Shown: positions 37,123 to 42,456 of the stretch, one piece after another
Layout of the letters: every line of letters starts with the position of its first letter
How positions within the stretch are numbered: position 1 is the first letter of the stretch
Source of the DNA: Ignavibacteriales bacterium UBA1304
Lineage (GTDB): Bacteria; Bacteroidota; Ignavibacteria; Ignavibacteriales; Ignavibacteriaceae
Direction of reading: 5' to 3'
DNA: 64,000 nucleotides
NCBI GenBank assembly: GCA_002307295.1
Contig: DBTY01000051.1
Location: 31,363-95,362, forward strand
Translations under genes and position numbers: made by a program
The notes under the pieces: generated by a model
Database searches by the model: none
What the model saw: the letters and a program-made list of their open reading frames with translations, nothing else
What the model was told of the DNA's origin: nothing

Positions 37123-37809
37123 ATGTCAACAGATAATAAAAAGCTGTCAAAAAAGGAAATAAAAGAAGATACGCTTGTTACGGCATATTATAAATTTATC
37201 GGTTATTTTTCCGAAAACCAAAAACCTCTTTTAATAGCTGCCGGAGTTTTTGTGGTTTTGGTTGCAGCTATTTTCTTATACAAAAGTCATCAATCTGCAA
37301 ATAACGAATTGGCTAATGTAGAATTATCAAGAGTAATGAATGTATATGACGCAGGCGTTTACCCTGAAGCTATTTCTGGCAGAAGAGGAACAAATGTTAT
37401 CGGCTTGCAGAAAATAGTAGACGAATACGGCAGCACAAAAAATGGCGAAATTGCAAAAGTATATTTAGCTAATTCATATTTTATGCTGGGCAAGTTTGAT
37501 TTAGCTCTTAAATATTACAAAGATTATAGCGGAAGCAACGATACGTTTGAAGCTACAGCTTTAGCGGGTCAGGCAAGCTGCTATGAAGCTTTAAATGATA
37601 ATGAAAAAGCCGCTGATCTTTATAAAAAAGCCGCTTCTGTATCTGAATCTAACGTGCTAAATCCTGATTATCTGCTGAAAGCCGGAATTGATTATATGCA
37701 GCTTGGTAAAAAATCGGACGCAAAAGAATTATTTGAGAAAATTAAAAAAGATTACAGTACTTCTGCTTCTTTCAGAGAAGTTGACCGTTATCTATCGCAA
37801 TTACTATAA
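37123..37809 (+). CDS. YfgM-like membrane tetratricopeptide protein
   Basis: 228 residues. A charged N-terminus (KKLSKKEIKEDTLVTAYYK) leads to one membrane helix (LLIAAGVFVVLVAAIFLY, about 33-50), then TPR repeats (GEIAKVYLANSYFMLGKFDLALKYYKDY and LAGQASCYEALNDNEKAADLYKKA). This N-in architecture with periplasmic TPRs resembles YfgM-type ancillary proteins of the Sec translocon and other tol/pal-associated TPR proteins. AAGGAAAG precedes the ATG. Two hairpins follow, the second a good terminator. Confidence 0.82.
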   Translation: MSTDNKKLSKKEIKEDTLVTAYYKFIGYFSENQKPLLIAAGVFVVLVAAIFLYKSHQSANNELANVELSRVMNVYDAGVYPEAISGRRGTNVIGLQKIVDEYGSTKNGEIAKVYLANSYFMLGKFDLALKYYKDYSGSNDTFEATALAGQASCYEALNDNEKAADLYKKAASVSESNVLNPDYLLKAGIDYMQLGKKSDAKELFEKIKKDYSTSASFREVDRYLSQLL

Positions 37810-37818
37810 AAACTATTG

Positions 37819-37880
37819 AAATAGATTAATAGAATTAATCTATTTAAGCAGAGTTCTTTAATTAGAGCTCTGCTTTTTTT
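37819..37880 (+). terminator. Double hairpin terminator
   Basis: A perfect 12-bp A/T hairpin (AAATAGATTAAT, 37819-37830, with ATTAATCTATTT, 37834-37845) is followed at once by AGCAGAGTTCT (37847-37857) and AGAGCTCTGCT (37864-37874) and then seven T. The second stem is a standard terminator for the gene at 37123. Confidence 0.85.
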
Positions 37881-37930
37881 GTATTAAATGAATCCAGTAA
37901 ATAATCGAATAATATATGATAAAATGTTTT

Positions 37931-38419
37931 TTATATATGTTTATCTAACAATATTTTCTTTGCTGTTTCACTAGCTATATCTACAAATAGTGCTCTTATG
38001 GTTGGTACGGAATTATCTTTGAATTTTTTTAATAAAATGGTAATCTTTTTAGCACTTACTTGAGAGCTTGGAGTATCCATAGTAATATCTTTGGCATATT
38101 CTTTTAATTTTTCTGTTTCCTCTTCATTCAGTACTTATTCTAACTCTGCCATTTCAATCGCGGCTTTAATTTTTTTTGCAAGCCAGGGAAATGGCTTTCC
38201 GCAATTATGACAATATTCCGGTGAATGAAATTCAAAGCCAATTGCCATTACTCCATTTTCGTAATCACCCAAAATATTTACTCCACATTCAGTACATTGC
38301 GTGATCGTCTTTTCGCCACATTTATCACAGAAATCCTGGTTGAATTGAGGAAGTTTATTATAAGCACTGTTAATACAATGTCCATTTAGACAAATTTGAG
38401 CGATATCGTGATGATCCAT
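37931..38419 (-). pseudogene. DUF2321-family gene interrupted by one in-frame TAA stop
   Basis: The first 94 codons (38419 to 38138) encode the zinc-ribbon start of DUF2321: AQICLNGHCINSAYN, FCDKCGEKTITQCTECGVNILG and YCHNCGKPFPWLAKKI. Codon 95 is TAA (38135-38137). Reading on in the same frame gives 67 more sense codons (LNEEETEKLKEYAKDITMD, TPSSQVSAKK, RALFVDIASETAKKILLD) and a natural TAA at 37931-37933. This tail is what I recall of the family's C-terminus, so the intact protein would be about 162 residues. A nonsense mutation, rather than a frameshift, has cut the gene. The truncated zinc-ribbon part may still be made. An AGAAATAAA stretch lies before the ATG. Confidence 0.82.
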
Positions 38420-38773
38420 TTTATTTCTCCAAAGTTTATTAAAAGTAAATTAAAAAAAAGACAATCTAACAGCAATTAATTATAAAGATATAAGCAAATT
38501 AAATGAACCTCCTATGTCGGAAGATTTAAGAAGTCATTAGTCTCGATATTGGGTAGAAATTACTATGTATATTGTAATGGATTAAAAAAACTTATAACTA
38601 TTTATTACTAATATGAATAGTATTCGGGATGCAGGGGAAATTAAGGGAATAATAGGGAAAATGTTTTCTCAAAAATGATAATTTTACTCTCATTTATGAA
38701 AAAATTAATGCTACTCCAACTAAAATAACGCTAAAATTAAATGTGACAAAAACACTCCTATTTGGCGCTGAAA
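38420..38773. other. Divergent intergenic region upstream of rrf2-cydAB
   Basis: About 350 bp, AT-rich, without an ORF. It holds the cyd promoter; TGTGACAAAAAC near 38743 could be a -35 region, but no confident -10 box was found. The operator-like repeat at 38774-38802 lies at its right end. Confidence 0.4.
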
Positions 38774-38802
38774 TTGTTTATTTTTAATAGTAAAATAAAC
38801 AA
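38774..38802. promoter_or_regulatory. Candidate Rrf2 operator
   Basis: TTGTTTATTTT (38774-38784) and AAAATAAACAA (38792-38802) are perfect 11-bp inverted repeats around 7 bases. The site ends 12 bases before the rrf2 ATG, where binding would block rrf2-cydAB transcription. Autoregulation is inferred. Confidence 0.55.
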
Positions 38803-38814
38803 ACGGAAGGCGGG

Positions 38815-39294
38815 ATGCAGCTTACTATGACGGGAGAATATGCTTTGAGGGCTATGCTATATATTTGCTCATATCCTATGGGGACTTTCTTTCAGATATC
38901 AGACATTGCAATAAAGAACGATATACCAGATAACTTTTTACGAAAAATTATACCGCGGTTATGCAAGGCGGGTATTTTGCGTTCGCAGCGCGGAACTTCG
39001 GGAGGCGTTAGTCTGTTAAAACATTCAAAAGAGATAACTCCGTTACATGTAATTGAAACTGTAGAGGGGGAGATGGCGTTAAACAAATGCCTGATAGGCT
39101 CGGATTTTTGTTCAAAAGAAAGGTGGTGTTCCGTGCATATTTTATGGTGTGAAACCCAGCAGAAAATTAAAGAAATGTTATCTGGTAAAACTTTTGAAGA
39201 GCTTGCAAAAACAAATTCAGAAAGATTTTTACATTTCCATTCTCATAAACAAAATAACAAATCACAAAAAAAATCTAAAAACAATAAGGAGTAA
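38815..39294 (+). CDS. Rrf2-family transcriptional regulator (probable Fe-S sensor)
   Basis: 159 residues. The N-terminal winged helix (MTGEYALRAMLYICSYP, then IPDNFLRKIIPRLCKAGILRSQRGTSGGVSL) is the Rrf2 signature. The sensor region has three cysteines, KCLIGSDFCSKERWC, spaced C-x6-C-x5-C, close to the cluster ligands of NsrR and IscR, so an iron-sulfur cluster responsive to NO, oxygen or redox state is likely. The basic Lys-rich tail is unusual. It is 5 bases ahead of cydA and so in one operon with it; it probably controls cytochrome bd expression. GGAAGGCGGG precedes the ATG. Confidence 0.92.
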   Translation: MQLTMTGEYALRAMLYICSYPMGTFFQISDIAIKNDIPDNFLRKIIPRLCKAGILRSQRGTSGGVSLLKHSKEITPLHVIETVEGEMALNKCLIGSDFCSKERWCSVHILWCETQQKIKEMLSGKTFEELAKTNSERFLHFHSHKQNNKSQKKSKNNKE

Positions 39295-39299
39295 AAGCT

Positions 39300-40628
39300 A
39301 TGGATGCTGTACTATTAGCGCGAATCCAGTTTGCGATGACGATAGGATTTCATTTCCTTTTCCCACCGCTTACAATAGGACTTGCATGGATTTTAGTTCT
39401 GATAGAAACTTTAGGCTGGAAGAAGAAAGATTTAGTTTATATCGCTCTTGGTAAATTCTTCGGGAAATTACTTGCTCTAATTTTTGCCGTTGGCGTTGCA
39501 ACTGGCATAGTTATGGAGTTTCAGTTTGGCACAAACTGGTCCGAGTATTCCAAATTTGTCGGCGATATATTTGGAGCTCCGCTTGCCGCTGAAGGAGTTT
39601 TTGCATTTTTCTTAGAGTCTACTTTTTTAGGTTTGTATATTTTCGGAAGAGATAAAGTTTCTAAAGGAGTGCACTGGTTTTCTGCTTTGATGGTTGCAGT
39701 TGGCTCTACAATTTCAGCTTTCTGGATTCTTGTGGCTAACTCATGGCAGCAGACTCCGGCCGGATATGTAATCCAAAATGGCAGAGCAGAACTTACAAGC
39801 TTTTGGGACGCTGTTTTTAATCCTTCTACTATGCCGCGCTTTTGGCATACGTTTGACGCGGCTTTAATTTCAGGAGCGTTTTTTGTTATGGGCGTTGCGG
39901 CTATTTTAATTTTAAGAAACAAGGAAGTTGAAACGGCTAAAAAGGCTTTGCGTCTTGCGGCTATATTTGGTTTAGTCGTATCATTGCTTGAGGTGTTTCC
40001 ATTTGGGCATGATCATGGCCGTCAGGTGGCTCAAACACAGCCAGAAAAATTTGCCGCTATTCAGGGGTTGTACACTTCGCAGACAGGCGCGCCTGTTGCG
40101 TTATTTGCCTTCCCAACGAATAAGCCTCCTGAATTAAAAGCGAAAATAGAAATTCCCGGTCTGTTAAGCTGGCTTGCGTTTGGCGATGTGAACGCAAGAA
40201 TTAAAGGAATTAACGAATTTCCGCAAGATGAAATTCCTCCTTTGTTTCTGACTTTTGTTTCCTACCATAACATGGTTATACTTGGCATGTATTTCATTTT
40301 TATCTCGGCGTTAATGACGTACCTTTCCTGGAAAAATAAATTATGGAACAAGAAAAAGACGTTGAAATTAATTGCCTGGTCAATTCCTCTTCCTTTATTA
40401 GCGTGTCAGCTTGGCTGGATTGCCGCAGAAGTAGGGCGTCAGCCATGGATAGTTTATAAGCTTATGAAAACAAGCCATGCAGTTTCTATATCAGTAGGCG
40501 CAGGCGAAATTCTATTTAGCATAATTCTGTTTGGGTTAATTTATATCTTACTTCTTATAACTCTGTTATTCCTGATGAATAAAAAAATCAACGCCGGACC
40601 AGAACCGGTTCAAATTAAGGAGGCATAA
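39300..40628 (+). CDS. cydA: Cytochrome bd quinol oxidase subunit I
   Basis: 442 residues with about nine membrane helices. This subunit carries hemes b558, b595 and d and oxidises quinol to reduce oxygen with high affinity. Heme ligand His positions lie in MTIGFHFLFPPLTIG and in RFWHTFDAALISG. The Q-loop region has LEVFPFGHDHGRQVAQTQPEKFAAIQGLY and, after a short loop, EVGRQPWIVYKLMKT. The short length indicates the short Q-loop type (CioA-like, as in many Bacteroidota) rather than the long E. coli type. Part of the rrf2-cydA-cydB operon. Confidence 0.97.
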   Translation: MDAVLLARIQFAMTIGFHFLFPPLTIGLAWILVLIETLGWKKKDLVYIALGKFFGKLLALIFAVGVATGIVMEFQFGTNWSEYSKFVGDIFGAPLAAEGVFAFFLESTFLGLYIFGRDKVSKGVHWFSALMVAVGSTISAFWILVANSWQQTPAGYVIQNGRAELTSFWDAVFNPSTMPRFWHTFDAALISGAFFVMGVAAILILRNKEVETAKKALRLAAIFGLVVSLLEVFPFGHDHGRQVAQTQPEKFAAIQGLYTSQTGAPVALFAFPTNKPPELKAKIEIPGLLSWLAFGDVNARIKGINEFPQDEIPPLFLTFVSYHNMVILGMYFIFISALMTYLSWKNKLWNKKKTLKLIAWSIPLPLLACQLGWIAAEVGRQPWIVYKLMKTSHAVSISVGAGEILFSIILFGLIYILLLITLLFLMNKKINAGPEPVQIKEA

Positions 40629-40629
40629 A

Positions 40630-41649
40630 ATGATTGACTTAAATATTACATGGTTTTTATTGGTCGGGGTTTTGATTATTGGTTACGCTATACTTGATGG
40701 TTTTGACCTTGGAGTTGGAGTAATACAATTATTTACAAAAGATAAAGAAGAAAAAAGAATTAACAAAAATGCAATTGGCCCGGTTTGGGACGGCAATGAA
40801 GTCTGGCTGCTTACAGCCGGAGGAGCTTTGTTTGCGGCGTTCCCTATTGTTTATGCTACTGTGTTTAGCGGTTTTTATCTGGCGTTTATTTTGTTGCTTG
40901 TCGCTTTGATATTCCGCGCAGTTTCATTTGAATTTGGGAAATATGTAGAAACTGAAAAGGCAAAGGGTTATTGGGATATAGCTTTTTCGCTGGGGAGCCT
41001 TGTTCCCGCGTTGCTCTACGGAGTAGCGTTTGGCAATATTCTCCGCGGTATTCCTCTTGACCAGAAAGGAAACTTCTTAGGGTCATTTATAGGGCTCCTG
41101 AACCCGTATTCATTGTTAATAGGAGTATTGAGTCTTGCAATGTTAACTATGCATGGAGCGGCTTATTTGACGCTTAAAACAGAAGGGAAGCAGAAAGAAA
41201 GAATGATAGACCTGACAGGTAAAATGTGGATTGCATTTGTCTCGTTATATTTGTTAGCAACATTGGCGTCTTTTTTTGTCGCGCCTTTCTTATTTGAAAA
41301 TGTATTTAAAAATCCGCTATTCTGGGTTTTACTGATAGTATTATTTGTGAGTATCATTTTAATTCCAGTTACCGTAAGATTAAAGAAAAACGGATTAGCG
41401 TTTCTTTTTTCATCTATAACAATTGGAGTTATGATTGGGCTGGCTGCTTTAAGTTTATTCCCACGATTAGTCCCTTCCTCTATCGATTTATCGTACAGCC
41501 TCACAATTTATAACGCTTCTTCAACGCCAAGAACGCTTTTTACGATGCTTATTATCGCTTTAACCGGAATGCCTTTAGTGATTGGGTATACTATTTTTGT
41601 ATATCGCGTATTTAAAGGCAAGGTTGTGATAAATAAAGAAAGCTACTAA
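40630..41649 (+). CDS. cydB: Cytochrome bd quinol oxidase subunit II
   Basis: 339 residues, about eight membrane helices, starting one base after the cydA stop. Conserved segments are GYAILDGFDLGVGVIQLF, AIGPVWDGNEVWLLTAGGALFAAFP and TMHGAAYLTLKTEG. It is the heme-free partner that completes the bd oxidase. An AAGGAGGC site inside the cydA end gives strong translation. No cydX/cydH-like third subunit gene is evident nearby. A 16-bp terminator follows at 41668-41705. Confidence 0.97.
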   Translation: MIDLNITWFLLVGVLIIGYAILDGFDLGVGVIQLFTKDKEEKRINKNAIGPVWDGNEVWLLTAGGALFAAFPIVYATVFSGFYLAFILLLVALIFRAVSFEFGKYVETEKAKGYWDIAFSLGSLVPALLYGVAFGNILRGIPLDQKGNFLGSFIGLLNPYSLLIGVLSLAMLTMHGAAYLTLKTEGKQKERMIDLTGKMWIAFVSLYLLATLASFFVAPFLFENVFKNPLFWVLLIVLFVSIILIPVTVRLKKNGLAFLFSSITIGVMIGLAALSLFPRLVPSSIDLSYSLTIYNASSTPRTLFTMLIIALTGMPLVIGYTIFVYRVFKGKVVINKESY

Positions 41650-41667
41650 TAAACCTCTTCGAATTGC

Positions 41668-41709
41668 AAAAGACGGAGCCTGAGAACAATCAGGCTCCGT
41701 CTTTTATTT
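41668..41709 (+). terminator. Strong intrinsic terminator after cydB
   Basis: Perfect 16-bp arms at 41668-41683 and 41690-41705 (core GACGGAGCCTGA) with loop GAACAA, ending in T-rich DNA. It separates cydAB from the leader region that follows. Confidence 0.92.
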
Positions 41710-41775
41710 CTATAAAAAATTAACATTCATATCTTAATTATAATTTAAAATTATATAAAAAATATTATCGCGTGC

Positions 41776-41804
41776 TTGACAAAACTAAAATATAATTGTA
41801 TGTT
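41776..41804 (+). promoter_or_regulatory. Sigma70-like promoter of the triple leader region
   Basis: TTGACA (41776-41781), a 17-base spacer, then TATGTT (41799-41804). Transcription would start near 41811, about 25 bases before the first small ORF. Confidence 0.55.
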
Positions 41805-41835
41805 GCAATTAGAAATTAAAAAAAGAAAAACAAAA

Positions 41836-41910
41836 ATGATTCAGACAATTATAAATATGTGTTGTATGCAAATGGGATGTTACAAAACGTCAGCGGAAAG
41901 GTTTGTCTGA
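41836..41910 (+). CDS. Leader peptide 1, Cys/Met-rich
   Basis: 24-codon ORF. The middle reads MCCMQMGC: Cys codons 9, 10 and 15, and Met codons 8, 11 and 13, all within a few residues. It has no strong ribosome binding site (AAAAGAAAAACAAAA precedes the ATG). Its 3' end (41894-41906) can pair with the left side of the terminator at 41937-41955 (12 of 13 positions, three of them G-U). That is the layout of an attenuator leader peptide in which a ribosome waiting at Cys codons would free the antiterminator. The peptide shares the MCCxM motif with leader 3. Expression is not proven. Confidence 0.65.
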   Translation: MIQTIINMCCMQMGCYKTSAERFV

Positions 41911-41936
41911 AAATTAAATAAATAGATTTTTTGTAT

Positions 41937-41959
41937 AAGCCCTTCTGAAGGGCTTTTTT
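41937..41959 (+). terminator. Terminator 1 of the leader array
   Basis: AAGCCCTT (41937-41944), loop CTG, AAGGGCTT (41948-41955) and a T-run. It lies 26 bases after the stop codon of leader ORF 1. Alternative pairing of 41935-41947 with 41894-41906 would prevent it from forming. Confidence 0.85.
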
Positions 41960-42026
41960 GTTTTATACGCGTTAATTAAAATATTTACGCTAAACTAAAT
42001 TGATTAGAAATTAAAAAGGTAAGCAG

Positions 42027-42107
42027 ATGTCGTCTTTAATAATAGGGTGTTGTCAAATAATGCAGAATAGCGATTGTTGTCAAACAGTATTGAAGGATAA
42101 TATCTAA
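42027..42107 (+). CDS. Leader peptide 2, Cys-rich
   Basis: 26-codon ORF with two Cys-Cys pairs in GCCQIMQNSDCC (codons 8-9 and 17-18). A good ribosome binding site (AAAAAGGTAAGC) precedes the ATG, the best of the three. The segment TATTGAAGGA at 42088-42097, near the end of the ORF, is complementary (10 bp, one G-U) to 42139-42148 in the left arm of terminator 2. So translation of the end of this ORF and terminator formation are mutually linked. It has no similarity to known proteins that I recognise. Confidence 0.7.
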   Translation: MSSLIIGCCQIMQNSDCCQTVLKDNI

Positions 42108-42133
42108 ATTTGTTTTTAATAAACCGTTTATAT

Positions 42134-42172
42134 AAAAGTCTTTCAATAACAAAATTGAAAGACTTTTTTTTT
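42134..42172 (+). terminator. Terminator 2 of the leader array
   Basis: Perfect 14-bp stem AAAAGTCTTTCAAT (42134-42147) and ATTGAAAGACTTTT (42154-42167) with loop AACAAA and further T residues. It lies 26 bases after the leader ORF 2 stop. Confidence 0.9.
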
Positions 42173-42213
42173 GAGAAAATAAAAATTTAAAATATTTAGC
42201 GACTAAATCTTAT

Positions 42214-42300
42214 ATGAAAAACCAGAAAATTAAAATAATACCTTTATCAATAACCAACTCTATGTGTTGTCGTATGCATTGCTGTATGCATATGAGATGA
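42214..42300 (+). CDS. Leader peptide 3, Cys/Met/His-rich
   Basis: 28-codon ORF. The first half is basic (KNQKIKIIPL); the last dozen residues are MCCRMHCCMHMR with four Cys (codons 18, 19, 23, 24), four Met and two His. No clear ribosome binding site is seen. GAAGGGTTTT at 42299-42308, beginning at the stop codon, together with TTATAA at 42310-42315, can pair with 42334-42348, which contains the left arm of terminator 3. DNA around the Cys codons matches leader 1 (ATGTGTTGT then ATGCA), so units 1 and 3 look related by duplication. The Cys/Met/His mix would also suit copper binding. Confidence 0.65.
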   Translation: MKNQKIKIIPLSITNSMCCRMHCCMHMR

Positions 42301-42338
42301 AGGGTTTTGTTATAAATTAATAATTAATATCATTTATA

Positions 42339-42370
42339 AAATCCCTTCCCTAAAAAAGAAGGGATTTTTT
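42339..42370 (+). terminator. Terminator 3 of the leader array
   Basis: AAATCCCTTC (42339-42348), loop CCTAAAAAA, GAAGGGATTT (42358-42367) and a T-run. It is 38 bases after the leader ORF 3 stop and about 87 bases before the ATG of the Omp28-like gene. The same 9-base loop occurs in the terminator at 62783. Confidence 0.88.
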
Positions 42371-42456
42371 TATAGGTAAAAATAATGATTAATTGATTTT
42401 TTTTTAAGCGCGTAATAAATAAATTCAGATAGTTCTTAATTAAATAAAGGAAAAAA

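Noticed and set aside
38135..38137. Programmed readthrough or recoding of the TAA in the DUF2321 gene
   Set aside because: TAA is the least leaky stop and no stimulatory structure is seen; a nonsense mutation or base error is simpler.
39521..39922. 133-codon open frame opposite cydA
   Set aside because: Antisense to clearly conserved cydA; composition follows the cydA codons.
41836..42300. Cys-rich small ORFs as RiPP precursors or metallothionein genes
   Set aside because: No maturation enzyme or transporter lies next to them, and the terminator-plus-competing-pairing layout is better explained by attenuation. Not fully excluded.
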